From JADHMP01 sp016779985 (GTDB lineage: Bacteria; Bacteroidota; Bacteroidia; Flavobacteriales; Flavobacteriaceae), in the NCBI GenBank assembly GCA_016779985.1, contig JADHMP010000004.1, positions 1 through 64,000 on the forward strand: a stretch of DNA of 64,000 bases. Reading direction: 5' to 3'. This document shows, in pieces, positions 16,401-24,837 of the stretch; position 1 is the first letter of the stretch, and every line of letters starts with the position of its first letter. The position numbers and the translations under genes were made by a program. A model generated the notes under the pieces. It saw only the letters and a list, made by a program, of their open reading frames with translations, had not been told where the DNA came from and made no database searches.

Positions 16401-16420
16401 GTATAATTATCACTAGACAT
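16358..16420 (-). CDS. 20-codon leader ORF with a very strong Shine-Dalgarno
   Basis: ATG 16420 to TAA 16358 encodes MSSDNYTRKL followed by RLWVPFTASF. On the minus strand the start is preceded by TAGAAAGGAGGTG (16437-16425), which is complementary over 13 bases to the 3' tail expected for 16S rRNA (CACCUCCUUUCUA). Spacing of GGAGG to the ATG is six bases. Such sites are rare in this phylum, so the signal is unlikely to be accidental. The peptide matches no family I know. It could be a regulatory leader peptide for the oxygenase gene or an independent small gene. Confidence 0.6.
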   Translation of the reverse strand: MSSDNYTRKLRLWVPFTASF

Positions 16421-16506
16421 ATGACACCTCCTTTCTACATTAAATTAAACATTGCTGTTGTCACAGCGTTAACGATCATAAAATTATAAAAATGTTTTGC
16501 TACCAC

Positions 16507-17778
16507 TTAAGATTTCACAATTTTTTTTAGGGTAAGACCTTGAACTAAAATGGTAAACAAGACCACACTGTAGGTGAGAATTAAAATAAGATCTTTTCCT
16601 TCACCAATACTATCTGGAAGATTTAATGCCAAGGCAACACTGAGGCCACCTCTAAGGCCACCCCATGTGATTATTAAGGCTGTTTTTTCTTCAAATTGTT
16701 TTTTAATAGAGAGAAGCTTTATAGGTAAAAAGACACCAATTCCTCTAGAGACCACAACAATTATGATCACCAAAATAATTATGAAAACATACCCTAGCGC
16801 GAAATTTTGAAGGATAGGAATAATCTCTAAACCTATCAGTATAAATAAAATTGCATTTAAAGTTTCATCTAACAGATGCCAAAATTTATACACATAGTCG
16901 CCCATGGCTTTTTGCAAACCTTCTGCCTTTTTATCAGAATCTATGTTTTGATTTAAAAATAGCCCCATTACGACAACGGCTAAAACAGCTGAAAAATGAA
17001 ATTGATGAGAAATAAGAGGCGCTAGAAGCACAAGAGAAAGAGTGATTATAACTTCTAATTCTACATGTTCGTTTTCTATATATTTTACCAGCTTCAGTCC
17101 TAAAAACCCCATAATTGCTCCTAAGATGACCCCGCCAACAACTTCATTGAGAAACAACAAACTCACACTTTGAGGAGTTATGTTTTCAATTCCTTCCAAC
17201 TTAATACTGAGCAGTGTCAAAAAAACCACAACACCAATACCATCGTTAAAAAGAGATTCACCTGCAATACGTGTTTCTGTAACCGAAGAAAGATTCATTT
17301 TTTTCACCATAGCCAAAACAGCAATTGGATCGGTTGGTGCAATTAGTGCACCAAATAAAAGACAATCTACATAAGTTAACCCCATTTCAGTTAGTCCAAA
17401 AACAGGTTGCTGTGTGATCCAAAATACGGTAGTCCCAACAGCAAAAGTGGAAAAGATAACTCCAAAACTAGCCAAAAGTAAAATGACCCATTTATCATTG
17501 AGCAATTCATGCACATTCACGCTAATAGCACCTGCGAAAAGTAAAAAGGGGAGCATCACATTGATGAGAAGTTCACTAAAATCAAATTGTTGGGTTAGTG
17601 AAGTCGCAATGGATAAAAACTCAGGTGAAATGATTCCCACGATCAAAACTATTGCAGAAAGGGCAATAGCTAACACCATCAAACCAATAGTTAGGGGTAA
17701 CTTTAAGATCCTTAGATTTATGATCGAAAAAATTGCTGCTAGTGAAATTAGAAATGTGGTTAGTTCTAAAAGTCCCAT
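16507..17778 (-). CDS. CPA1-family Na+(K+)/H+ antiporter (NhaP-like)
   Basis: The 423-residue inner-membrane protein has about 12 hydrophobic segments and the CPA1 hallmarks: APTDPIAVLAMVKK, then ESLFNDGIGVVVFLTLL with the ion-binding Asn-Asp pair, and WGGLRGGLSVALALNLP near the C-terminus. It exchanges Na+ or K+ for H+, helping pH and salt homeostasis, sensible in a marine bacterium. I start at ATG 17778 rather than a TTG one codon earlier. It lies 24 bases downstream of ribE on the same strand and is probably co-transcribed with it. There is no long C-terminal cytoplasmic regulatory domain. Confidence 0.9.
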   Translation of the reverse strand: MGLLELTTFLISLAAIFSIINLRILKLPLTIGLMVLAIALSAIVLIVGIISPEFLSIATSLTQQFDFSELLINVMLPFLLFAGAISVNVHELLNDKWVILLLASFGVIFSTFAVGTTVFWITQQPVFGLTEMGLTYVDCLLFGALIAPTDPIAVLAMVKKMNLSSVTETRIAGESLFNDGIGVVVFLTLLSIKLEGIENITPQSVSLLFLNEVVGGVILGAIMGFLGLKLVKYIENEHVELEVIITLSLVLLAPLISHQFHFSAVLAVVVMGLFLNQNIDSDKKAEGLQKAMGDYVYKFWHLLDETLNAILFILIGLEIIPILQNFALGYVFIIILVIIIVVVSRGIGVFLPIKLLSIKKQFEEKTALIITWGGLRGGLSVALALNLPDSIGEGKDLILILTYSVVLFTILVQGLTLKKIVKS

Positions 17779-17802
17779 CAATATAGTTTTTTATTAAATA
17801 TA

Positions 17803-18396
17803 TTAATTTTTATGTTGAGACTGAAGTTTCGCTATATATTTTCCGATCATATCAAATTCTAAATTGACGAGACTACCGACCTCAATTTGGTGGAAATTGG
17901 TGTTTTGGTAGGTATAGGGAATTATGGCAACAGAAAATTGCTTGGGTTTAACATCTACTAAGGTCAAACTCACACCATTAATGGTAATGGATCCTTTTTC
18001 TATAAGGAGGTTTCCGGGAAGAGGATCAAAAGTGAAGGTATAGCGCCAACTTCCATCTTCTTCAATCACAGAGCTGCATTTTGCAATTTGGTCAACATGT
18101 CCTTGTACCATATGTCCGTCAAGACGAGCTCCCGCTACCATGGCTCTTTCTAAATTGATTTTTGACCCTATGGCGAGTGTTTTAAAGTTCGTTTTTTCAA
18201 GAGTTTCTTTTATGGCTGTTACAGTATAGTGTGTCTCATCACAAGCAACAACTGTCAAACAAACGCCATTATGTGCCAAGCTTTGATCAACTTTTAGCTG
18301 AGCTGCCATGCTACTCTGCATGATAATAGTGAGATTGCCTCCTTCTTTTTCCAACGATTCGACCACACCAAAAGCCTCAATGATTCCTGTAAACAT
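17803..18396 (-). CDS. ribE: Riboflavin synthase, alpha subunit
   Basis: This 197-residue enzyme dismutates two molecules of 6,7-dimethyl-8-ribityllumazine to riboflavin. It shows two lumazine-binding repeats: N-terminal MFTGIIEAFGVVESLEKEGG with LAHNGVCLTVV, and C-terminal KGSITINGVSLTLVDV. The connecting signature is GGRLDGHMVQGHVD-like (residues read GARLDGHMVQGHVDQ). Length and order match bacterial RibE. It is transcribed divergently from pdxA across 54 bases that contain a -7 box for this gene. Confidence 0.95.
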   Translation of the reverse strand: MFTGIIEAFGVVESLEKEGGNLTIIMQSSMAAQLKVDQSLAHNGVCLTVVACDETHYTVTAIKETLEKTNFKTLAIGSKINLERAMVAGARLDGHMVQGHVDQIAKCSSVIEEDGSWRYTFTFDPLPGNLLIEKGSITINGVSLTLVDVKPKQFSVAIIPYTYQNTNFHQIEVGSLVNLEFDMIGKYIAKLQSQHKN

Positions 18397-18424
18397 CCGC
18401 TTATATTTAATTACATTTACACTT

Positions 18425-18432
18425 CAAAAATA
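18425..18432 (-). promoter_or_regulatory. -7 box (TATTTTTG) for ribE
   Basis: On the minus strand TATTTTTG matches TAnnTTTG, 28 bases before the ribE ATG, with a TTG 23 bases further upstream (18458-18456) inside the divergent pdxA start. Confidence 0.45.
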
Positions 18433-18450
18433 GATATTAATAATAGCTTA

Positions 18451-19467
18451 ATGCACAATACAGGAAAAATTAAAATTGGCATAAGTATTGGTGATCCAAA
18501 TGGGATAGGGATAGAGCTATTGCTCAAAGCCTTTGAAGACAAACGCCTCTATGATTTCTTCACTCCTTTAGTATTTGCTGATTTTGAACTCTTGAAAACA
18601 GAGCAAAAAAAATTTTCATTCCAAACGGCATTAAAGCCCATCAAATGGGGAGAAAATCTAAACAAATCTAAACTCAATGTACTCTCAGTTGCAGCGCAAT
18701 CTTTTTCTGTTGAATATGGGAAGGTATCTGAAAGTGCGGGGCAATTTGCAATACGATCCTTAGAGGAAGCAGTCAAGGCACTTCAGAAAAATAAAGTAGA
18801 TGTACTAGTTACCCTACCCATTCATAAACAAGCCTTTCAGCTTGCTGGCTTTAAATATCCAGGTCATACGGACTATTTAAACGAAAAGCTACAGGGAGAT
18901 AGTCTAATGTTTATGGTGCATGAAAATCTAAGAGTAGCCCTCGTAACAGATCATATCCCTATCCAAAAGGTAGCTCAAGCACTATCTGAAGACCTTTTAA
19001 GGCAAAAAATAGATTCCTTACTTAAAAGTCTTAAAGAAGATTTTGGAATAAACAGACCCAAAATAGCCCTGTTAGGATTAAATCCGCACACGGGTGATCA
19101 GGGGGTTATTGGCACTGAGGATGATGATTTAATTCGTCCAGTAATAAATGATTATTTTAATAAAGGGGATTTGGTTTTTGGGCCTTATGCTGCTGATGGT
19201 TTTTTTGGTTCAAAACACTACCAAGCTTTTGATGCTGTTTTGGCAATGTATCACGACCAAGGCCTCATTCCTTTTAAAACACTTGCATTTGGAAGTGGGG
19301 TTAATTTTACTGCCGGATTAGAAAAGATCAGAACTTCTCCAGACCATGGCACTGGTTTTGACATTGCTGGAAAGAAAAAAGCAGACCGAAGTTCTTTTAT
19401 TGAAGCTCTATTTTTAGCTCGAAAAGTATATGCAAATCGCTCCGAAATGCATCAGGAAGAAGTTTAA
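18451..19467 (+). CDS. pdxA: 4-hydroxythreonine-4-phosphate dehydrogenase
   Basis: The 338-residue protein has the PdxA signature: ISIGDPNGIGIELLLKAF at the N-terminus, TLPIHKQAF, the metal/substrate stretch GHTDYL, LGLNPHTGDQG, and MYHDQGLIPFK with its zinc His, then SPDHGTGFDIAG. It oxidises 4-phosphohydroxy-L-threonine in the DXP-dependent pyridoxal phosphate pathway. In many Flavobacteriaceae pdxA sits directly before the DUF177-rpmF-fabH genes. Here a sulfatase gene on the other strand is inserted between them and overlaps its stop by four bases (TTAA at 19464-19467). Confidence 0.95.
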   Translation: MHNTGKIKIGISIGDPNGIGIELLLKAFEDKRLYDFFTPLVFADFELLKTEQKKFSFQTALKPIKWGENLNKSKLNVLSVAAQSFSVEYGKVSESAGQFAIRSLEEAVKALQKNKVDVLVTLPIHKQAFQLAGFKYPGHTDYLNEKLQGDSLMFMVHENLRVALVTDHIPIQKVAQALSEDLLRQKIDSLLKSLKEDFGINRPKIALLGLNPHTGDQGVIGTEDDDLIRPVINDYFNKGDLVFGPYAADGFFGSKHYQAFDAVLAMYHDQGLIPFKTLAFGSGVNFTAGLEKIRTSPDHGTGFDIAGKKKADRSSFIEALFLARKVYANRSEMHQEEV

Positions 19468-21071
19468 TCTAATTCCAGAATTTCACTTGTGTTATATCCT
19501 ATTCGAACGGCTTTAACTTTGATAGGACTCGTTTTGGTTAGAGGTTGGTCATAAATAGACCAGACACTATCTCCTTCTTTTTGCCAGATAATCGTACTAC
19601 CTGCGTTTTGATGCTTTAGCACAATTCGATTGTCAACAATTTGATAGCTTGGGGGAAAAAGTTTAGGGGGGTTTCCATCTGGAAAAAATTGCTTTAAAAT
19701 TTCCTGTTCAGGCAAGGCCCCTAAATCACCTGTTTCCTTCATCCATTGTTCTAGTTTGTTGCGCAACATTGAAAGTGTATCCTTTAATGTTGGGTTTGCT
19801 GCCAAATTATTTAGCTCATAAGGATCCACAGTAATGTCATAAAGTTCTTCTTCTGGTTTTGGCGTAGCAAACCACCTAGCTGCTGCCTCAGGCAAGGTCT
19901 TTGCCTCCCATTGCTCGCGCATATTTTGCATCATAGCCATTTGTTCTCTGTAGGCTACTGGCAAAGCGTTTGAAATCTCTACATTGAAATTCCGAATGTA
20001 TTTGTAATTACCATAACGAACAGCTCTTAATCGATCTACTTTTTCATCATAACGATCAGAGGTTGTAAAGACAAATGAAGGAGCTTCAGTTTTATATTTC
20101 CCTAAAAAAGCTTTCCCTTGCATAATTTTGGGAGGTTCAATACCCACAAAAGAAAGTATGGAAGGGGCATAATCAATAAAACTTACCAAACGGCTTTCTT
20201 GACTTCCTGCATTTGTATTTTGAGGCATTTTAACTACTAAAGGAACTCTGATACCCGTTTCGTAAAGTGCTCGCTTATGTCTTGGAAAAGGGCCACCATG
20301 ATCTCCATAAAAGAAAATCAGTGTATTGTCATATTGACCAGTAGCCTTCAATTCATCAATAATTACTCCTATTTGCTGATCGAGACGCATCAGATTGGAA
20401 TAATTGACCGCTAAATCTTTTCGAATTATTGAATTGTCAGGAAAAATAGGCGGAACCGTCAAACTATTAGGATCTACTAATAGAGGTTGATCTGCCTGTC
20501 TCCAAATTTGTGATTCATGGGTAATTTGAAAATTAAAAACAGCAAAAAAAGGAGCCCCTTTGGGCCGATTACGCCAGTGTGCTTCTTTACTACTTTCATC
20601 CCACGCGGAAGGGAGGGGTTTGAAATTATAATCTTCCTTAGGATTATTTGTACAATAATACCCAGCAGTTCTTAAATATTCTGTAAACATTTTAACGCCC
20701 TCAGGGACAACGGGTGAATACGATGGAATATTAATGGAGGGCTCATTAAAATCTTTATAGCCATTATAGGTGCGCATATTGTGGGTGCCCATAGTGCTAG
20801 GATACATTCCAGTTATAAGTGCACTTCTAGAAGGGGCACAAACTGGCACAGGGGCATATGCGTTTGTATAAAGCACGCCATCTTTAGTAAGTTGTTCTAT
20901 GTTAGGTAGTGAAACAAATTTATTGCCATACATCGGGAAATGCTCTGGTGATTGGTCTTCAGCAACCAACCAAACAATATTTGGTAAGGTAGAAGAAGCC
21001 TCGGAATGCTTATTATCACAAGAAATAAAGACAAAGTATAAGACAACATAGATACCAATAAATATACGCAT
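19464..21071 (-). CDS. Type I sulfatase lipoprotein, heparan N-sulfatase-like
   Basis: This 535-residue protein begins with a lipoprotein signal (IYVVLYFVFISC, acylated Cys18), so it is probably membrane-anchored in the periplasm or on the surface. The formylglycine signature is C78-A-P-S-R-S-A-L-I-T-G. Metal-binding residues lie in WLVAEDQSPEHF and FFYGDHGGPFPRHK. THNMRTY after the signature and the truncated metal loop AEDQSP are typical of the sulfamidase / heparan N-sulfatase-like branch. The region after about residue 450 is a C-terminal subdomain. The substrate is unknown. It is the only gene on the minus strand in the pdxA-accC block. Confidence 0.9.
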   Translation of the reverse strand: MRIFIGIYVVLYFVFISCDNKHSEASSTLPNIVWLVAEDQSPEHFPMYGNKFVSLPNIEQLTKDGVLYTNAYAPVPVCAPSRSALITGMYPSTMGTHNMRTYNGYKDFNEPSINIPSYSPVVPEGVKMFTEYLRTAGYYCTNNPKEDYNFKPLPSAWDESSKEAHWRNRPKGAPFFAVFNFQITHESQIWRQADQPLLVDPNSLTVPPIFPDNSIIRKDLAVNYSNLMRLDQQIGVIIDELKATGQYDNTLIFFYGDHGGPFPRHKRALYETGIRVPLVVKMPQNTNAGSQESRLVSFIDYAPSILSFVGIEPPKIMQGKAFLGKYKTEAPSFVFTTSDRYDEKVDRLRAVRYGNYKYIRNFNVEISNALPVAYREQMAMMQNMREQWEAKTLPEAAARWFATPKPEEELYDITVDPYELNNLAANPTLKDTLSMLRNKLEQWMKETGDLGALPEQEILKQFFPDGNPPKLFPPSYQIVDNRIVLKHQNAGSTIIWQKEGDSVWSIYDQPLTKTSPIKVKAVRIGYNTSEILELD

Positions 21072-21140
21072 AGAACTACAGGTGTTAAAACAACCGAATA
21101 TACCTTTTTTTTTATAAATTTGCCCACCAATTGTCTTAGG

Positions 21141-21659
21141 ATGGAAAAGTTGGATGAGTTTGATATTCCCTTTATAGGTTTAAAAAATGGCATACACCAA
21201 TTTGTTTTTATCCTTGACAATACGTTCTTTGAAGGTTTTGATTTTAATGATTTCCATCAAGCTGATTTCAAAGTAGAACTTGCACTCCACAAAAGTGAAA
21301 GTCTCTTGGAACTGGAGTTTACCTCAAAAGGAAGCGTGGGCGTTTCCTGCGATGTGACCACAGAATACTTTGATTTAGCATTAAACCCTAGCTGGTCTCA
21401 AATAATTAAATTTGGAAATCTTGAGGCTTCCACAGATGAAATTTTAGTTTTGCCGGTAGGAGCCTACAAGTTCAACGTTTCTCAACAAATATATGAGATG
21501 ATTGTCTTAGAGATTCCACCAAAATTAGAGCATCCAGGAATTGCAAACGGTACGTTACAATCAGAAATTCTTGACAAACTCAAAACCCTAGAACCAAAAG
21601 CAACCCCTGTTGAAGGTCAAAATGACCCCAGATGGGACAAACTGAAAGATTTATTATAG
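21141..21659 (+). CDS. DUF177 (YceD-like) protein
   Basis: A 172-residue acidic cytoplasmic protein of the DUF177/YceD family. Diagnostic stretches are the N-terminal EKLDEFDIPFIGLKNG followed by a FILDNTFF strand, CDVTTEYFDLAL (equivalent of the usual C-x-R/T-C-L region), and the C-terminal DPRWDKLKDLL. The ATG at 21141 is chosen; the frame also runs seven codons upstream from TTG. The family is almost always placed before rpmF, as here (13 bases), and is thought to affect 23S rRNA or ribosome assembly in other bacteria. This role is inherited from the family. Confidence 0.88.
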   Translation: MEKLDEFDIPFIGLKNGIHQFVFILDNTFFEGFDFNDFHQADFKVELALHKSESLLELEFTSKGSVGVSCDVTTEYFDLALNPSWSQIIKFGNLEASTDEILVLPVGAYKFNVSQQIYEMIVLEIPPKLEHPGIANGTLQSEILDKLKTLEPKATPVEGQNDPRWDKLKDLL

Positions 21660-21672
21660 AAAATATTAGTTC

Positions 21673-21867
21673 ATGGCACATCCTAAAAGAAAAATTTCGA
21701 GAACTCGAAGAGACAAAAGAAGAACCCACTACAAAGCAAGCAATAGGCAAGTAGCCAATTGTGGGACTACAGGGGAAGCTCACTTGTATCATCGTGCTCA
21801 CTGGCATGAAGGAAAACTCTATTACAGAGGAAAAGTTCTCATAGACGCTACCGAAGTAGAAGCATAG
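21673..21867 (+). CDS. rpmF: Ribosomal protein bL32
   Basis: Short basic protein (64 residues) beginning MAHPKRKISRTRRDKRR and containing HYKASNRQVANC, the standard N-terminal half of bacterial L32. The zinc-type Cys pattern is reduced: only one Cys (C30) is present in the CxxC position, as in zinc-free L32 forms of many Bacteroidota. It is part of the large ribosomal subunit. Confidence 0.95.
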   Translation: MAHPKRKISRTRRDKRRTHYKASNRQVANCGTTGEAHLYHRAHWHEGKLYYRGKVLIDATEVEA

Positions 21868-21992
21868 TCTTTAGCAAATAAGGCTCTATAAAGGGGCTAA
21901 ATTTATGAGATTTACTCATTTAATGGGAAGTAGTTTTCTCACTATTCAACACAAAATCATAGTTAATCCCTGCCTTAAAAGCGGACAGAAAT

Positions 21993-22976
21993 ATGGTTAA
22001 AGCGGCTATAACGGGGGTTGGAGGGTATGTTCCTGAAACTATTTTAAGTAACAAGGACTTAGAACAAATGGTAGATACCACCGATGAGTGGATCCTATCT
22101 CGCACTGGAATAAAAGAGCGCCGCATTCTCAAAGAACCCTATCAAGGCTGCTCTACGCTAGCTGTACGTGCTGCTCAAGATTTAATAGAAAAAAAAGGGA
22201 TTGATCCAAAATCAATTGATTTGGTTCTTATAGCTACCATTACGCCTGACTATCAGGTGGCCGCAACAGCCGCCTTTGTTGCTTCATCTATTGGGGCAAC
22301 GAATGCATTTGCCTTTGACTTAAGTGCTGCGTGTTCAGGGTTTTTATATGGCATGAGTGTGGCAACTGGGTATATCCAGAGCGGACGATATAATCGGGTT
22401 TTATTTATTGGTGCTGATAAAATGTCATCTATAGTCAATTATAAAGACAGAACCACCTGTATCATTTTTGGAGATGGAGCAGGAGCTGTACTAATTGAGC
22501 CCTCAACAAATCAATACGGTTGGGAAGATGAATATTTTAGATCTAATGGAGCGGCAAGAGAATCACTTTTAATTAAAGGTGGAGGTTCAATTTTTCCAAC
22601 CTCACAGTCCACACTTGATCAAGGATGGCACAATTTATATCAAGATGGAAAAACAGTTTTTAAATACGCAGTTTCCGAAATGACAGCATCAACCCAAAAA
22701 ATTATAGAACGCAATCACTTATCGAGTGAAGAAATTAATTACCTTGTACCTCACCAAGCGAATAAACGAATCATAGATGCAACAGCTAAACAGTTAGGTC
22801 TTGCAGAAGATAAGGTTTTAATGAATATTGAACGCTACGGAAATACAACTGCGGCCACCATCCCGCTCCTTTTATATGACTATGAACAGCAGTTAGCCTG
22901 CGGTGACAAAATCCTTTTTGCCGCCTTTGGTGGAGGTTTTACGTGGGGCGCTGCCTACCTAACATGGGCTTACTAA
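21993..22976 (+). CDS. fabH: 3-oxoacyl-ACP synthase III
   Basis: A 327-residue condensing enzyme that joins acetyl-CoA (or a branched primer) with malonyl-ACP to start fatty-acid synthesis. The nucleophile C114 lies in LSAACSGFLYG; the His and Asn of the Cys-His-Asn triad are in NYLVPHQANKRI and IERYGNTTAATIP. The N-terminal VDTTDEWILSRTGIKERR is also typical. It leads into accB and accC, spaced 21 and 9 bases, so the primer step and carboxylase are co-expressed. Confidence 0.96.
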   Translation: MVKAAITGVGGYVPETILSNKDLEQMVDTTDEWILSRTGIKERRILKEPYQGCSTLAVRAAQDLIEKKGIDPKSIDLVLIATITPDYQVAATAAFVASSIGATNAFAFDLSAACSGFLYGMSVATGYIQSGRYNRVLFIGADKMSSIVNYKDRTTCIIFGDGAGAVLIEPSTNQYGWEDEYFRSNGAARESLLIKGGGSIFPTSQSTLDQGWHNLYQDGKTVFKYAVSEMTASTQKIIERNHLSSEEINYLVPHQANKRIIDATAKQLGLAEDKVLMNIERYGNTTAATIPLLLYDYEQQLACGDKILFAAFGGGFTWGAAYLTWAY

Positions 22977-22997
22977 AATATAAAATTTTTACGATCT

Positions 22998-23486
22998 ATG
23001 GATATTAAAGAAATTCAAAACTTAATCAAATTTGTAGCCAAATCTGGGGCTCAAGAAGTTAAACTAGAGACAGATGATTTTAAGATTACTATCGTAACTA
23101 AAGGATCTGAACGCGCTGATAATGCTACAATTGTTCAACAAGTTCCAGTGAATATTCCAGTTGCAGCTGCTGAAACCAATGGTGGTGTTGAAACCCCCAC
23201 TGAAAAAGTGGCAGAAGCCCCAGCACCACAATCTAGTGAAGATCATCTAATCACGATCAACTCACCAATGATTGGCACTTTTTATCGAAAAGCATCACCA
23301 GATAAACCAGCTTTTGTAGAAGTGGGGGATGTTGTAAAACCAGGAGATGTGATGTGCGTTGTTGAAGCCATGAAACTTTTTAATGAAATTGAATCTGAAG
23401 TAAGTGGAAAAATTGTAAAAATTCTTGCAGATGATGCCACTCCCATTGAGTTTGATCAACCCTTATTTGTGATAGATCCCTCATAA
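22998..23486 (+). CDS. accB: Biotin carboxyl carrier protein of acetyl-CoA carboxylase
   Basis: A 162-residue protein with an N-terminal helix region (MDIKEIQNLIKFVAKSG), a Pro/Ala-rich linker (residues about 50-80) and a C-terminal biotinyl domain. The biotin-accepting lysine lies in VEAMKLFNEIESE. It carries the carboxyl group between biotin carboxylase and carboxyltransferase in malonyl-CoA synthesis. accC follows after 9 bases. Confidence 0.96.
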   Translation: MDIKEIQNLIKFVAKSGAQEVKLETDDFKITIVTKGSERADNATIVQQVPVNIPVAAAETNGGVETPTEKVAEAPAPQSSEDHLITINSPMIGTFYRKASPDKPAFVEVGDVVKPGDVMCVVEAMKLFNEIESEVSGKIVKILADDATPIEFDQPLFVIDPS

Positions 23487-23495
23487 TTTTTAATC

Positions 23496-24836
23496 ATGTT
23501 TAAAAAAATATTAATTGCCAATAGGGGTGAAATTGCCATGCGATTGATTCGTACCTGCAAAGAAATGGGTATAAAAACCGTAGCAGTTTATTCAAAAGCT
23601 GATGAAGAAAGTTTACACGTTCGTTTTGCAGATGAAGCAGTTTGTATAGGGCCAGCCCCGAGTTCAGAGTCCTATCTAAAAATGGCCAATATTATTGCTG
23701 CAGCTGAAATTACTAACGCAGATGCGATTCACCCAGGGTATGGATTTTTATCTGAAAATGCTAAGTTTTCAAAAATTTGTGAAGAACATGATATAAAATT
23801 CATTGGCGCTTCTGCTGAGATGATAGAAAAAATGGGTGATAAAGCCACTGCAAAAGCCACAATGAAAGCCGCTGGTGTTCCAACCATTCCTGGTTCTGAA
23901 GGAATCATTCCTTCACTTGAAGTATGCCACACCCTTGCTAAAGAGGTAGGATATCCCGTGATGCTCAAAGCCACAGCGGGAGGAGGAGGAAAAGGAATGC
24001 GTGCCGTTTGGAATAATCAGGAATTAGAAAAAGCATGGGAAAGCGCACGACAAGAATCAAAAGCAGCTTTTGGAAACGACGATATGTACCTCGAAAAACT
24101 GATCGAGGAACCAAGACATATTGAAATACAAGTAGTCGGTGACAGTTATGGCAAAGCGTGTCACTTGTCTGAACGTGATTGCTCAGTGCAACGCCGCCAT
24201 CAAAAACTCACAGAAGAAACCCCTTCTCCTTTCATGACGAAAGAACTCAGAAAAAAAATGGGCGAGGCTGCGGTTAAAGCGGCTGAATATATAGCCTATG
24301 AAGGAGCAGGAACAATTGAGTTTTTAGTAGACAAGCATAAGAATTTTTATTTCATGGAAATGAATACTCGCATTCAAGTCGAACATCCTATTACAGAACA
24401 AGTAATAGATTTTGATCTGATTAGAGAACAGATTTTGGTAGCCTCTGGTGTCCGCATTTCGGGGAAAAATTATTTACCTAAATTACACTCTATTGAATGC
24501 AGAATTAATGCTGAAGATCCATATAATGACTTTAGACCCTCACCTGGAAAAATAGAAACCCTTCATTTTCCTGGGGGACATGGCATTCGTTTAGACACCC
24601 ACGTATATAGTGGTTATACTATCCCTCCCCACTACGATTCTATGATTGCTAAATTGGTGACCACAGCCCAGACAAGAGAAGAAGCGATCAATAAAATGAA
24701 AAGAGCTTTAGAAGAATTTGTTATTGAGGGCATCAAAACAACTATTCCTTTTCATAAAAAGTTAATGGAGCACCCAGACTATATTGAGGGAAATTATACT
24801 ACAAAATTTATGGAAAATTTTAGTATGGAAGACTAA
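23496..24836 (+). CDS. accC: Biotin carboxylase subunit of acetyl-CoA carboxylase
   Basis: The 446-residue enzyme has the ATP-grasp order of AccC: KILIANRGEIAMRLIRTCKE at the start, HPGYGFLSENAKFS, the glycine-rich KATAGGGGKGMRAV, CSVQRRHQKL, and EMNTRIQVEHPITEQVIDFD carrying the catalytic Arg. It uses ATP and bicarbonate to carboxylate the biotin of AccB. The carboxyltransferase genes accA and accD are not in this window. Confidence 0.97.
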   Translation: MFKKILIANRGEIAMRLIRTCKEMGIKTVAVYSKADEESLHVRFADEAVCIGPAPSSESYLKMANIIAAAEITNADAIHPGYGFLSENAKFSKICEEHDIKFIGASAEMIEKMGDKATAKATMKAAGVPTIPGSEGIIPSLEVCHTLAKEVGYPVMLKATAGGGGKGMRAVWNNQELEKAWESARQESKAAFGNDDMYLEKLIEEPRHIEIQVVGDSYGKACHLSERDCSVQRRHQKLTEETPSPFMTKELRKKMGEAAVKAAEYIAYEGAGTIEFLVDKHKNFYFMEMNTRIQVEHPITEQVIDFDLIREQILVASGVRISGKNYLPKLHSIECRINAEDPYNDFRPSPGKIETLHFPGGHGIRLDTHVYSGYTIPPHYDSMIAKLVTTAQTREEAINKMKRALEEFVIEGIKTTIPFHKKLMEHPDYIEGNYTTKFMENFSMED

Positions 24837-24837
24837 A

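Noticed and set aside
16300..16413. N-terminal extension of the oxygenase from GTG 16413 (38 extra residues)
   Set aside because: It runs through the leader hairpin and the terminator and lacks homology to the DIOX_N start; the ATG at 16299 fits the family.
21868..21992. 25-codon frame between rpmF and fabH (start near 21921)
   Set aside because: It has no hydrophobic or conserved character, and its end runs into the fabH start; probably chance.
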